Shown here: in pieces, positions 1-8,599 of the stretch
Numbering within the stretch: the stretch's first letter is position 1
Layout: each line of letters opens with the position of its first letter
Assembly (NCBI RefSeq): GCF_030811455.1
Contig: NZ_JAUSQU010000001.1
Coordinates: forward strand, 6,944,001 to 7,008,000
Source of the DNA: Streptosporangium lutulentum
GTDB lineage: Bacteria > Actinomycetota > Actinomycetes > Streptosporangiales > Streptosporangiaceae
Length of the DNA stretch: 64,000 nucleotides
Reading direction: 5' to 3'
Translations under genes and position numbers: made by a program
The notes under the pieces: model-generated
The model's database searches: none
The model's input: the letters and a program-made list of their open reading frames with translations, nothing else
Told to the model about the DNA's origin: nothing

Positions 1-69
1 CAAGACGGCAACCGGCGCGTCCTGGCGGTCCTCACCTATCTCCAGGCGGCCCGGCCGGAAGATCCCTAG
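1..69 (+). CDS. 3' end of an unidentified gene
   Basis: The first 69 bases read as an open frame ending in TAG, with the last residues RVLAVLTYLQAARPEDP. The start and most of the gene lie before the window. The tail is a short amphipathic helix with no motif I recognise, so I assign no function. Codon use matches the neighbours, which supports real coding. Confidence 0.45.
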   Translation, partial: QDGNRRVLAVLTYLQAARPEDP

Positions 70-468
70 ATGATCGATTCCACGGGGTTCAGCGGTCCCC
101 GCCGTTGAAGCATCCGATCCGACGCAAGGTTCGGATGCCCTGGCCAGGGGCGGTGCCCCCACCGCGCTGCCGGTGGCACACGGCTGCAACGTCGCCGATG
201 ACCCCGGCCGTCGGCGGCGCGAAGGCGCTGACCCTCGGCCGGCTCTCCCCCGTCGATCAGACCTACCCTCCCGGGTGAGGTCGTGAAGACGACTCCCACG
301 CGGGAGGCACCCAGGGCGCGCAGCCCCGCACCGAAGGCCGGACGGAGCCCGCCACGCAATCGCGAGGCGGCGGTCTCCGCGTTACGACGCAGGTGGCTCC
401 CCGGAGCCGGGGTCGAGACGGCGGAGGCCGTATGAGCCCACCGCCCTGAGGATCTCCATGGCGCCGGG
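70..468. other. Intergenic stretch, no gene seen
   Basis: About 400 bases between the partial gene and hrpB. The open frames here are antisense or low-quality and lack ribosome-binding sites. I see no tRNA, strong terminator or recognisable operator. The hrpB promoter probably lies in the last 150 bases. Confidence 0.4.
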
Positions 469-3252
469 GTGGACACCGGCGCCGTCCTGCGGGTCACCGA
501 ACTCGGGGAGACTGGTCGGGTGCGTTCCGACTGGTACGACCTGCCCGTCCGTCATGTCCTGCCCGAGCTGACCGAGGCCCTGGAGCGGCGTGGCGTCGCC
601 GTGCTCACCGCCCCTCCGGGCACCGGCAAGACCACGCTCGTCCCGATCGCGCTGGCCGGGCTCCTCGACGGGTCGCCGCCGAAACGGGTGATCGTGGCCG
701 AGCCCCGGCGGATGGCGGTACGGGCCGCGGCCAAGCGGATGGCCTGGCTGCTGGAGTCGACGGTGGGCGCGGAGGTCGGATTCTCGATCCGCGGCGAGCG
801 CAGGGTCGGCGCGGAGACCCTCGTCGAGGTCGTCACCACCGGCGTCCTCCTGCAGCGGCTCCAGCGCGATCCCGAACTCGACGGGGTGGACGTGGTCCTG
901 CTGGACGAGTGCCACGAACGCCATCTGGACGCCGACACCGCACTGGCCTTCCTCCTCGACGTCCGCGCCACCCTCCGTCCCGACCTGCGGATCATCGCCA
1001 CCTCCGCCACCGCCGACGCCACCCCCTGGGCCCGGCTGCTCGGCTCCGGCGACGCCGTTCCCCCGGCCCGTCACCCGGATTCCGGCGACGCCGCCTCCCG
1101 GAGTCGTCCAGCCGACTCGACCGGCTCCGCCTCCCCGGGCCGCCCGGCGGACTCCGGCACCTCGGACGGTCCCGGCGGCCCGGCGCCGATCGTGCACGCC
1201 TCCGGCACCATGCACCCGGTCACGCCGATCTGGGCTCCGCCCACCAGGCCCGTGGCCCCTCCCCACGGTCTGCGGGTGGACCCTGCCTTCCTGGCTCACG
1301 TCGCCGACCTCGTACGGCGTGCGCTGGCCGAGCAGGAGGGGGACGTGCTGTGCTTCCTGCCGGGGGTCGGCGAGATCGGCCGGGTGGCCGCGATGCTCGC
1401 CGGCGTCGACGTCCTCCAGGTCCACGGCCAGGCCCCGGCCCATGTCCAGGACGCGGTCCTCTCCCCCTCCGCGGAACGGAGGGTGGTGCTCGCCACCTCG
1501 GTCGCCGAGTCGAGCCTGACCGTGCCGGGCGTCCGGGTCGTGGTCGACTCGGGGCTGGCCCGCGAGCCCCGCACCGACCACGCCCGCGGCCTCGGCTCGC
1601 TCACCACCGTCCGCGCGTCCAGGGCCTCGGCCACCCAGCGAGCCGGGCGAGCGGGTCGCGAGGCGCCGGGCGTGGTGTATCGATGCTGGTCACAGGCCGA
1701 GCACGACCGCCTCCCCGAGCACGCCCAGCCCGAGATCGCCCTCGCCGACCTGACCGGCTTCGCCCTGCAGGCCGCCTGCTGGGGCGACCCGGCCGCCACC
1801 GGCCTGGCCCTGCTCGACCCGCCCCCGCCCGCCGCGATGGACGCCGCCCGGCGGACCCTGCACGCCCTGGGCGCCCTCGCCTCCCCCGGCGGCCCGCACT
1901 CCCAGGGCGGCTCGGGCACCGCGCGCTCCTCGAACTCCCCGAACGCTTCGGACTCCCCGGGCGCCCCCGACGGCCGGATCACCGCCAGAGGACGCCGGAT
2001 GGCCGAGGTCGGGGTCCATCCCCGCCTGGCCCGGGCCCTGATCGACGTCGGCCCCCGGGCCGCCGAGGTCGTGGCGCTGCTGTCCGAGCAACTTCCCCGT
2101 GACGCGAGCGACGACCTGGTCGCGGTCTGGAGGTCCGCCCGGCAGGGCGGTGGCGGAGGCGGTTTCTCCGCTCGGTGGCGCCGGGAGACGGAACGGCTGG
2201 CCCGGGCCGTCCCCCGGAAGGACCGGCGGGGCCCTTCCGGGGAGAACGGCGTCTCCGTGCCGCCCGGCTGGGGCACGAGGTCGGGGTGGAGCGACGACGC
2301 CGTGGCCGGGCTGGTCGTGGCGCTGGCCTATCCGGAGCGGGTGGCCCGGCGCAGGGGCGGGTCGTACCTGATGGCGTCGGGAACCGCCGCCGAGCTGCCG
2401 GGGGGATCACGGCTGGGCACGGCCGAGTGGCTGGCCGTGGCGGTCGCGGACCGGCCGACCGGGGCCGCGTCCGCCCGGGTCAGACAGGCCGTGGTGATCG
2501 ACGAGGAGATCGCCGGATTCGCCGCCGCCCCTCTCCACAGCAGCGGGCAGGAGGTCGGCTGGCGGATCCCGCCGGGAGAGCGACGCGGTGACGTCTCGGC
2601 TCGCCGGGTGGAACGGCTGGGCGCGATCGAGCTGTCCGCCTCCCGGCTTCGCGACGCCGACGTCCGTCCCGCCATCCTGGACGGCCTGCGCGTCGAGGGC
2701 CTGTCGATCCTGCGCTGGACACCCGAGGCCGTCGCCCTGCGCGAACGCCTGGCCTTCTGCCGCCGCACGCTCGGCGACCCGTGGCCCGCGACGGACGACG
2801 ACGCGCTGATCGACGCCGCCGACCGATGGCTGGAGCCCGAGCTGTCCCGTGCCCGCCGCCGCTCCGACCTGGAGCGCCTCGACGTGACCTCCGCCCTGCA
2901 CCGCCTGGTCCCGTGGAGCGTCCGGCTGGCGGAGGTGGCCCCCGAGCGGATCGAGGTGCCGAGCGGGTCGCGGATCAGGGTCGACTACTCCGGCGACCAG
3001 CCGGTCCTGGCGGCCAAACTGCAGGAGCTGTTCGGCTGGGCCGAGGCCCCTCGCATCGCCGGGGTCCCCTTGGTGATCCACCTGCTCTCCCCCGCGGGCC
3101 GTCCGGCCGCCGTCACCGCCGACCTGGCCTCCTTCTGGCGCGAGGGCTACCGCGCGGTCCGCGCGGAGCTGCGCGGCCGCTACCCCAGGCACCCCTGGCC
3201 GGAAGACCCCCTGGCCGCCGTCGCCACCCGCCGCGTCAACCCACGCCGCTGA
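469..3252 (+). CDS. hrpB: ATP-dependent helicase HrpB
   Basis: This is a DEAH/RHA-type helicase of the HrpB family, which uses ATP to remodel RNA; its cellular role in bacteria is poorly known. The 927-residue frame has a Walker A loop (APPGTGKTT, about 48-56), a DECH motif II (about 146-149), a helicase C domain with the Q-RAGRAGR motif VI, then the HA2-like and HrpB C-terminal domains ending near an HPWPEDP motif typical of the family. Two low-complexity Ser/Gly/Pro-rich inserts (about 195-240 and 470-505) break up the conserved core; they are probably flexible loops. GTG 469 gives the longest frame, but GTG 520, just before the conserved DLPVR motif and preceded by GGGGAGA, is an equally good start. 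It seems monocistronic. Confidence 0.93.
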   Translation: MDTGAVLRVTELGETGRVRSDWYDLPVRHVLPELTEALERRGVAVLTAPPGTGKTTLVPIALAGLLDGSPPKRVIVAEPRRMAVRAAAKRMAWLLESTVGAEVGFSIRGERRVGAETLVEVVTTGVLLQRLQRDPELDGVDVVLLDECHERHLDADTALAFLLDVRATLRPDLRIIATSATADATPWARLLGSGDAVPPARHPDSGDAASRSRPADSTGSASPGRPADSGTSDGPGGPAPIVHASGTMHPVTPIWAPPTRPVAPPHGLRVDPAFLAHVADLVRRALAEQEGDVLCFLPGVGEIGRVAAMLAGVDVLQVHGQAPAHVQDAVLSPSAERRVVLATSVAESSLTVPGVRVVVDSGLAREPRTDHARGLGSLTTVRASRASATQRAGRAGREAPGVVYRCWSQAEHDRLPEHAQPEIALADLTGFALQAACWGDPAATGLALLDPPPPAAMDAARRTLHALGALASPGGPHSQGGSGTARSSNSPNASDSPGAPDGRITARGRRMAEVGVHPRLARALIDVGPRAAEVVALLSEQLPRDASDDLVAVWRSARQGGGGGGFSARWRRETERLARAVPRKDRRGPSGENGVSVPPGWGTRSGWSDDAVAGLVVALAYPERVARRRGGSYLMASGTAAELPGGSRLGTAEWLAVAVADRPTGAASARVRQAVVIDEEIAGFAAAPLHSSGQEVGWRIPPGERRGDVSARRVERLGAIELSASRLRDADVRPAILDGLRVEGLSILRWTPEAVALRERLAFCRRTLGDPWPATDDDALIDAADRWLEPELSRARRRSDLERLDVTSALHRLVPWSVRLAEVAPERIEVPSGSRIRVDYSGDQPVLAAKLQELFGWAEAPRIAGVPLVIHLLSPAGRPAAVTADLASFWREGYRAVRAELRGRYPRHPWPEDPLAAVATRRVNPRR

Positions 3253-3378
3253 CTCCCGGCGTTCGCGGACCGGAAGGCAGGTGCCACGGCCGACCGAGGA
3301 TGCCGGGAAACCCGGATAAAACGCCCTTCATGTGACAGAATGCGCGGACATTTGCCGGTGCCGGGAAGGGCGAACCTG

Positions 3379-5379
3379 ATGAGCGAAGTCACACCGCAAC
3401 TGGTCGTGGACAGCACCATGCCCCTGAATCCGGTGGTCTCCCCGGACGGCCGCTGGGTCGCCTACGCGGTCACCACGGTCGGAAGGAAGGAGCGTCCTGC
3501 CGGCGCGCTCTGGGTCGTCGCCGCCGACGGGAGCTCACCCCCCAGGAAGCTGACCGCGGGGACGGCGAAGGACTCCCTCCCCCGGTGGGCGCCGGACTCG
3601 GCGTCGATCTTCTTCCTGTCGGACCGGGTGGAGCGGGGCACTCGCCAGCTGCACCGCATATCGCTCGACGGCGGGGAGGCCGAGGCCCTGACCACCTGGA
3701 AGGGCGGGATCTCCGGTCATCTCCCGCTCGCCGACGCCCACCTGGTGGCCGTGGTCGCCGCGGACGAGCCGACCGAGGAGGACGAGCGCAGAAAGGCCGA
3801 GCGCGACGACGCGATGGTGTGGGGAGAGCGGGTGCCCTACGGCCGGTTGCGGCTGCTCGATCTCGGCACGCGCGAGCTCCGGGTGGTGGACGGGCTCGGT
3901 GACAGGCACGTCGCCGAGCTGGCGCAGCGTCCGGACGGCGGCCCGCTCGCGGTGCTCAGCTGGGCCGCCCCGGACCTCGACCCCGTCGACTTCACCTCCG
4001 AGTTGCACGTGGTCGACCTGGAGCGCGGGAAGGTCCGGGATCTCGGCCGGACCGAGTTGGAGGCGTCCTCGCCCACCTGGTGGAAAACCGGCGGCACCTG
4101 GCACCTGGCCTACCTGGCGGTGACCCCGCCCGGCCCGGTCGGGGGCGGTGCCGTCTTCGACGTCACCGTGCACGAGACGGATGACACGGGCGACCATCGC
4201 AACCTGACCGCCGGTATGACCGTCTGCCCGTCCGACCTGGCACAGGTCACGGACGGCCCGCCGCTGGCGCTGTTCGCCGACGGGCTCGACACCGCGATCC
4301 ACCGGCTCGATCCCGGAGCACGGCGGTTCCAGCGGATCTCCTCCGTGGAGGGCTTCGCCGGTTCGCTCACCGCGAGCCGCTCGGGTGAGGTGGTCGCCGC
4401 GCTGGCGAGCACGGCCTACGAGCCGAAGAACGTTCACGCCGGACCGCCCGCCGGTCGGCTCGTCCGGCTCAGCGACACCAGGCCGGAACTGCGCGCGGTC
4501 AGGTGGGGAGTTCAGGAGCGCCTCTCGTACAAGGCGTCCGACGGCCTCGACCTCGACGGGCTCCTGATCCTGCCGGCGGGCAAGAGCCGGCAGGACGGCC
4601 CGTTCCCGCTCGTCACCCTGGTGCACGGCGGCCCCTACGCCCGGTACGCCGACGAGTTCAATCTCGCCTGGTTCCCCTCGGGGCAGTGGCTCGCGACCGC
4701 GGGATACGCGGTCTTCCTGCCCAACCCGCGAGGCGGTATGGGACACGGCCACGCGTTCGCGGCGGCGGTCGCGGGCCGGGTCGGCCTGGAGGAATGGACC
4801 GACATCGTCAGCGGGATCGACCTGCTGATCGCCGACGGGGTCGCTGATCCGGACCGGCTCGGGATCGGCGGAGGGAGCCACGGCGGATTCATGGCCGCCT
4901 GGGCGGTCGGGCAGACCGACCGGTTCAAGGCCGCGCTGATGGGCTCCGGCATCAGCGACTGGGGAATGCTCGTCGCGACCGGCGAACTGGGAACCTTGGA
5001 GGCGGGGCTCGGCGGCAGTGCCGGCTGGGAGGGGCCCGGCCCGCATCCCCACGACCGGCTCAGCCCCATCTCCTTCGCCTCGAAGATCCGCACCCCGGTT
5101 CTGATCCTGCACGGCGAGGACGACACGAACGTGCCGCTCGGCCAGGCGACGTTCTTCCACCGCGCGCTGCGTCACTTCGGGGCCGAGCACGAGTTCGTCG
5201 TCTATCCGAGGGAGGGGCACTCCTTCCAGGAGCGCAACCACCAGATCGATGTGCTCCGGCGCACCCGCGCGTGGTTCGGCAGGTGGCTCGGCGACCCCGC
5301 GTCGGATCGGGCCCCCGCGGCCGAGGAAAACCCGGCACCCCCGAAGCCGCGCGCCACGCCCGGCGGCGCGCTATCGTAG
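3379..5379 (+). CDS. S9 family peptidase (acylaminoacyl/dipeptidyl peptidase-like)
   Basis: A prolyl oligopeptidase-family serine peptidase that should release residues or short peptides from oligopeptides in the cytosol; no signal peptide is seen. The N-terminal ~400 residues carry WD40/PD40-like beta-propeller repeats (SPDGRWVAY near the start), and the C-terminal alpha/beta-hydrolase domain has the nucleophile elbow GGGSHGG (Ser about 500), an acid in HGEDDTNVP (Asp about 582) and the final His in EGHSF (about 614). The start ATG 3379 has GGGAAGGG just upstream; an in-frame ATG at 3340 would add 13 unconserved residues and has no such site. Its stop codon lies inside the palindrome that precedes the SPFH gene. 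Confidence 0.93.
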   Translation: MSEVTPQLVVDSTMPLNPVVSPDGRWVAYAVTTVGRKERPAGALWVVAADGSSPPRKLTAGTAKDSLPRWAPDSASIFFLSDRVERGTRQLHRISLDGGEAEALTTWKGGISGHLPLADAHLVAVVAADEPTEEDERRKAERDDAMVWGERVPYGRLRLLDLGTRELRVVDGLGDRHVAELAQRPDGGPLAVLSWAAPDLDPVDFTSELHVVDLERGKVRDLGRTELEASSPTWWKTGGTWHLAYLAVTPPGPVGGGAVFDVTVHETDDTGDHRNLTAGMTVCPSDLAQVTDGPPLALFADGLDTAIHRLDPGARRFQRISSVEGFAGSLTASRSGEVVAALASTAYEPKNVHAGPPAGRLVRLSDTRPELRAVRWGVQERLSYKASDGLDLDGLLILPAGKSRQDGPFPLVTLVHGGPYARYADEFNLAWFPSGQWLATAGYAVFLPNPRGGMGHGHAFAAAVAGRVGLEEWTDIVSGIDLLIADGVADPDRLGIGGGSHGGFMAAWAVGQTDRFKAALMGSGISDWGMLVATGELGTLEAGLGGSAGWEGPGPHPHDRLSPISFASKIRTPVLILHGEDDTNVPLGQATFFHRALRHFGAEHEFVVYPREGHSFQERNHQIDVLRRTRAWFGRWLGDPASDRAPAAEENPAPPKPRATPGGALS

Positions 5380-5396
5380 TGATATCACTTCGATAG
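5371..5396. promoter_or_regulatory. 26-bp near-perfect palindrome, putative RHH operator
   Basis: The halves CTATCG and CGATAG flank a central AGTGATATCACT, itself a perfect 12-bp palindrome; only the base pair at positions 7 and 20 breaks the symmetry. The site overlaps the last codons of the peptidase gene and ends 14 bases before the SPFH start. Ribbon-helix-helix repressors of the Arc type bind short inverted repeats in their own promoters, and the second gene of the following operon encodes such a protein, so autoregulation is a reasonable inference. Confidence 0.7.
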
Positions 5397-5410
5397 CAAA
5401 GGTGGAACTC

Positions 5411-6262
5411 ATGGAACGACGTGCTTTCCGTACGAGTGGATTCGCCGTACTGGTCGGGCTCCTCCTGCTCGGAGGCGTCCTGGCCGCGGTCACCCTGCCG
5501 ATGGGGGCGACGGCGCAGACCGTCGCCGCGGCCGCGTGGATCGCCGTCACGTTATTCGTGTTCACCGGGTTCGCGGTGATCAATCCGAACGAGGCGAGGG
5601 TCGTCCAGTTCCTCGGCCGCTACGTCGGGTCGGTGGACCGGGCGGGCTTCCAGTGGCTGGTGCCGTTCACCAGCAAGCAGTCGATCTCCCTGCGGGTGCG
5701 CAACTTCGAGACGGCCAAGCTCAAGGTGAACGACGCCGACGGCAACCCCGTGGAGATCGGGGCGGTCGTCGTCTATAAGGTGATCGACACCGCCAAGGCC
5801 GCGTTCGCCGTGGACCACTACGAGGAGTACGTGGCGATCCAGTCCGAGGCCGCCGTCAGGCACCTGGCCACCACGCATCCCTATGACTCCCACGAGGAGG
5901 GCCGCACCAGCCTGCGCGACGGCGCCGAGGTGGCCGCCGAACTCACCGTCGAGCTGAGCGACCGCACCCAGCTCGCCGGGGTCGAGGTGCTTGAGGCCCG
6001 GATCACCCACCTCGCCTACGCGCCGGAGATCGCCCAGGCGATGCTGGTCCGCCAGCAGGCGACCCAGGTCGTCGCGGCGCGCACCCAAATCGTCGCCGGT
6101 GCGGTAGGTATGGTCCAGCTAGCGCTGACCAAGCTGCGGGAGGAGGACGTCGTGGAGCTCGACGAGGATCGCAAAGCGCAGATGGTGTCGAATCTTCTGG
6201 TGGTCCTGTGCGGCGATCGGGCGACGCAGCCGGTGATCAACACCGGCAGCATCTATGGCTGA
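5411..6262 (+). CDS. SPFH/Band 7 (stomatin-like) membrane protein
   Basis: A 283-residue SPFH-domain protein, a family that forms oligomeric membrane-bound scaffolds. Two hydrophobic segments (about 8-35 and 38-58) anchor it; the SPFH domain follows from [18 protein letters not shown] and includes the typical [14 protein letters not shown] region and [13 protein letters not shown] coiled region rich in Ala/Gln ([20 protein letters not shown]-like) ends the protein, as in stomatins and slipins. ATG 5411 has AAAGGTGG upstream. Its stop overlaps the ATG of the next gene by 8 bases, so the two are probably translationally coupled. No NfeD partner is present; instead the partner is an RHH regulator. 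Confidence 0.92.
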   Translation: MERRAFRTSGFAVLVGLLLLGGVLAAVTLPMGATAQTVAAAAWIAVTLFVFTGFAVINPNEARVVQFLGRYVGSVDRAGFQWLVPFTSKQSISLRVRNFETAKLKVNDADGNPVEIGAVVVYKVIDTAKAAFAVDHYEEYVAIQSEAAVRHLATTHPYDSHEEGRTSLRDGAEVAAELTVELSDRTQLAGVEVLEARITHLAYAPEIAQAMLVRQQATQVVAARTQIVAGAVGMVQLALTKLREEDVVELDEDRKAQMVSNLLVVLCGDRATQPVINTGSIYG

Positions 6263-6452
6263 GCGGAAGAAGGTCCTGCTCAGGCTCGACCCGGCCGTCT
6301 ACGACGCGATCGCCAAGTGGGCGGCCGACGACCTGCGGAGCATCAACGCGCAACTGGAGTACGCTCTGCGCCTGGCGCTCAAGGGATTGGGCCGCGATCC
6401 CAGACAGATCGAGCGGAATGACGCGGATGAGTCAAACAAATCATCTGATTAA
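6255..6452 (+). CDS. Arc-like ribbon-helix-helix DNA-binding protein
   Basis: A 65-residue protein whose first 45 residues fit the ribbon-helix-helix fold: a short basic strand (KKVLLRLDP) followed by two helices (AVYDAIAKWAADD, SINAQLEYALRLAL). The INAQLEYALR segment is typical of Arc/HicB-type proteins that dimerise on DNA. The last 20 residues are charged and probably disordered. It overlaps the SPFH gene by 8 bases (ATGGCTGA). The likely target is the palindrome at 5371-5396. There is no toxin gene beside it, so a classic toxin-antitoxin role is not supported. Confidence 0.88.
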   Translation: MAERKKVLLRLDPAVYDAIAKWAADDLRSINAQLEYALRLALKGLGRDPRQIERNDADESNKSSD

Positions 6453-6480
6453 GCACATGATCCGGACAAGTCATCTGATT
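6436..6480. repeat. Two 15-bp boxes, 30 bp apart
   Basis: ACAAATCATCTGATT (6436-6450) and ACAAGTCATCTGATT (6466-6480) differ at one base and repeat every 30 bases, close to three helical turns. Each core AATCA-TC-TGATT has dyad symmetry apart from the two central bases. The first box overlaps the 3' end of the RHH gene and both lie within 95 bases of the amidase start, so they look like paired operator sites for the amidase gene; the binding protein is unknown. Confidence 0.55.
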
Positions 6481-6529
6481 GAGACGTGAGGCGCTTCCCC
6501 TTCCGCAGTTGCCAGACCACACTCGGTTC

Positions 6530-7936
6530 ATGTCGTGGGTTGGAGTGTCCGCAGTGGAAATCGCGGAGGCCGTGCGACGGGGGAAGGTCGCCGCGTCCAT
6601 GGTCGTCGAGGAGCACCTCGACGCGATCGCCGCGCGAGACGGGCGCATCGGGGCGTTCCGCAAGGTCCGCGCCGAGCAGGCACTGGCCGAGGCGCGGGCC
6701 GTGCAAGGGCGGGAGGATCTGGCCGGGCTGCCGCTCGCCGGGGTGCCGATCGCGATCAAGGACAACGTCGCGATCCGGGGCGAGGCCTCGCGCAACGGCT
6801 CCGCGGCGACGCCGGACACGCCCGCGGCCGAGGACCATCCGGTGGTGGCCAGGCTCAGGGCGGCGGGCGCGGTGGTGGTCGGGATCACCAACGTTCCGGA
6901 GCTGTGCCTGGTCGGCTTCTCCGACAGCGTGTACGGCGTGACGCGCAATCCATGGGACCTCGGGCGCACCCCGGGCGGGTCGTCCGGCGGGAGCGCGGCG
7001 GCCGTGGCCTCGGGAATGGTCCCGCTGGCCCACGGCAACGACGCGCTCGGCTCACTGCGCATCCCCGCCGCCTGCTGCGGGGTCGTCTCGATCAAGCCCG
7101 GCCAGAACGTGGTGCCGTCGCCCGAACACGACTGGTACGGGATGTCGGAGAACGGCCCGCTGGCCACGACCGTGGCCGACCTCGCCCTGGCCCTGGCCGT
7201 CATGGCGGGAGACATGTCCCTGACGACGCCCGGCGAGACCGAGTCCCTCCAGGTGGGCAGCACCATCGACGACTACCCGGGCGGGCTGATCCCGTCGGAG
7301 CCGATGACGTTGCGGATCGCGGTGGCGCCGATGCCGTTGCCGTCCGGATTCTCGGTGGACGCCGAGTTCCAGAACGCGGTGACCCGGGCGGCGGAGGTCT
7401 TCGGCGCCGCGGGGCACACCGTCGTGGACCACGGCGAGCAGCTGCCCGCGTGGCTCGGCACCGCCACGGTCGCCACCTGGTTCACGTGCGCGAGGACCAA
7501 CGCGGCGGGGCTCGACCCGCGCAGGCTGGAGCGTCGCACCAGGTCCCTCGCGAAGGCCGGCCGGCTGCTCGCCAGGCTGGGAATGGACGGCTCGGCGGGC
7601 CGCGACCGCTGGCGCGCCCATGGAGCCGACCAGTGGTTCGGCAACGCCGACGTGCTCGTCACCCCGACGCTCGCCACCATCCCTCCGGGCGCGGAGCGCT
7701 GGGGTCGCCGCGGGCTCCTGGCGAACGTCCGCACCAACGTGACGTACGCCCCCGTGACCGGAGCCTGGAACATGGCCGGCTGGCCCGCCATGAGCATCCC
7801 GTACGGCCTGCACTCCAGCGGCCTGCCCATCGGCGTCCAGCTCGTCGCCGCCCCGGGTGGCGAGTCCCAGCTCCTGGCCCTCGCCGGGCAACTGGAGGCC
7901 GCCCACCCCTGGCCCCGCCACGCCCCGCTCGGCTGA
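6530..7936 (+). CDS. Amidase (amidase signature family)
   Basis: A 468-residue amidase-signature enzyme that should hydrolyse carboxamides using a Ser-cisSer-Lys triad. Lys 77 lies in PIAIKDN, the cis-Ser in the GGSSGGS motif (Ser 151-152) and the nucleophile Ser 175 in ALGSLR. The usual GTDxGGS block reads GNDALGS here, so substrate preference may differ from GatA-type enzymes. GatA itself is unlikely since no gatB or gatC is nearby. ATG 6530 is chosen; the longer frame from TTG 6479 would run through the paired boxes. GTG 6554 is an alternative. Substrate is not predictable. Confidence 0.88.
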   Translation: MSWVGVSAVEIAEAVRRGKVAASMVVEEHLDAIAARDGRIGAFRKVRAEQALAEARAVQGREDLAGLPLAGVPIAIKDNVAIRGEASRNGSAATPDTPAAEDHPVVARLRAAGAVVVGITNVPELCLVGFSDSVYGVTRNPWDLGRTPGGSSGGSAAAVASGMVPLAHGNDALGSLRIPAACCGVVSIKPGQNVVPSPEHDWYGMSENGPLATTVADLALALAVMAGDMSLTTPGETESLQVGSTIDDYPGGLIPSEPMTLRIAVAPMPLPSGFSVDAEFQNAVTRAAEVFGAAGHTVVDHGEQLPAWLGTATVATWFTCARTNAAGLDPRRLERRTRSLAKAGRLLARLGMDGSAGRDRWRAHGADQWFGNADVLVTPTLATIPPGAERWGRRGLLANVRTNVTYAPVTGAWNMAGWPAMSIPYGLHSSGLPIGVQLVAAPGGESQLLALAGQLEAAHPWPRHAPLG

Positions 7937-8060
7937 CGCACCGCAGGTCCCCGCGTCCCGATCGGCCGGGAGGCCCCGGCTCCCGCCGTCCCGAACGGGG
8001 GTCCCGGACGCCCGGAGGCGATCGCGAGCGGGGACGCCCTCGCTCTTTCGAGCCTTACCT

Positions 8061-8090
8061 AATTGGTATTTTATAATCCAATTTGATACC
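8061..8090. promoter_or_regulatory. Inverted repeat before nsrR, putative NsrR site
   Basis: AATTGG (8061-8066) and CCAATT (8078-8083) form an inverted repeat with an 11-base spacer, overlapped by GGTAT (8065-8069) and ATACC (8086-8090). The stretch is AT-rich in a GC-rich genome and ends 9 bases before the nsrR start, so it probably holds both promoter and autoregulatory site. The fit to a defined NsrR consensus was not computed. Confidence 0.5.
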
Positions 8091-8098
8091 CTCGCTTT

Positions 8099-8527
8099 GT
8101 GCGACTGACAAAGTTCACGGACCTGGCCCTGCGCGTCACGATGCGCCTGGCCGTCATGGAGCAGGGCTCGACCCTCACCACCCGGCAGGTGGCCGAGGCG
8201 ATGGCCGTTCCCTACACCCACACCGCCAAGACCATCGCCAGGCTTCAGCACCTCGGGGTGGTGGAGGCTCGCCGGGGGCACGGCGGCGGCCTGGAGCTGA
8301 CCGGCTTCGGCCGTACGGCGTCGTTGGGCTGGCTGGTCCGCGAACTGGAGGGCGAGGAGGAGGTCGTCGTGTGCGAGGGCGAGACCCCGTGTCCGCTGCG
8401 GGCCGCCTGCCGCCTGCGCGGCGCGCTGCGCGACGCCCAGCAGGCCTTCTACGCGTCGATGGACCCGATCACCATCGACGACCTGGTCGCCTCGCCGACC
8501 GGACCGGTCCTGCTGAGCCTCGGATAG
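8099..8527 (+). CDS. nsrR: Rrf2-family nitric oxide sensor NsrR
   Basis: A 142-residue Rrf2-type repressor with an N-terminal winged helix (LTTRQVAEAMAVPYTHTAKTIARL). Three cysteines in C-x5-C-x5-C spacing (Cys 92, 98, 104) and Asp 8 match the cluster ligands known for Streptomyces coelicolor NsrR, whose [4Fe-4S] cluster reacts with NO and releases DNA. The start is GTG 8099 with no clear Shine-Dalgarno, so the transcript may be almost leaderless. The next gene is the flavohaemoglobin hmp, the usual NsrR target, which makes the assignment strong. The AT-rich inverted repeats before both genes are its likely sites. Confidence 0.93.
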   Translation: MRLTKFTDLALRVTMRLAVMEQGSTLTTRQVAEAMAVPYTHTAKTIARLQHLGVVEARRGHGGGLELTGFGRTASLGWLVRELEGEEEVVVCEGETPCPLRAACRLRGALRDAQQAFYASMDPITIDDLVASPTGPVLLSLG

Positions 8528-8561
8528 CCGACCGGCGCGCGGCCGGTCGCCGACGCACACC

Positions 8562-8588
8562 TTTTAATATGAAGATCATTTACCAATT
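8562..8588. promoter_or_regulatory. AT-rich operator candidate before hmp
   Basis: The short AT-rich stretch before hmp contains ATGA-AGA-TCAT (8569-8579), a small dyad, and then the string ACCAATTTG, which resembles the TCCAATTTG found in the nsrR leader. The shared string suggests that the same regulator acts on both promoters. This rests on eye alignment of two sites only. Confidence 0.4.
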
Positions 8589-8599
8589 TGGAGGCTGCT

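Noticed and set aside
66-497. 143-codon minus-strand frame before hrpB
   Set aside because: No ribosome-binding site, Arg/Pro/Ala-rich chance composition, and it overlaps the hrpB start.
3535-5241. Long minus-strand frame opposite the S9 peptidase gene
   Set aside because: No recognisable motifs, His/Arg/Gly-rich composition, and the plus strand encodes a full catalytic triad.
5411-6452. SPFH-RHH pair as a classic toxin-antitoxin system
   Set aside because: The partner of the RHH protein is a stomatin-like membrane protein, not a known toxin fold, and it is three to four times larger than usual toxins.
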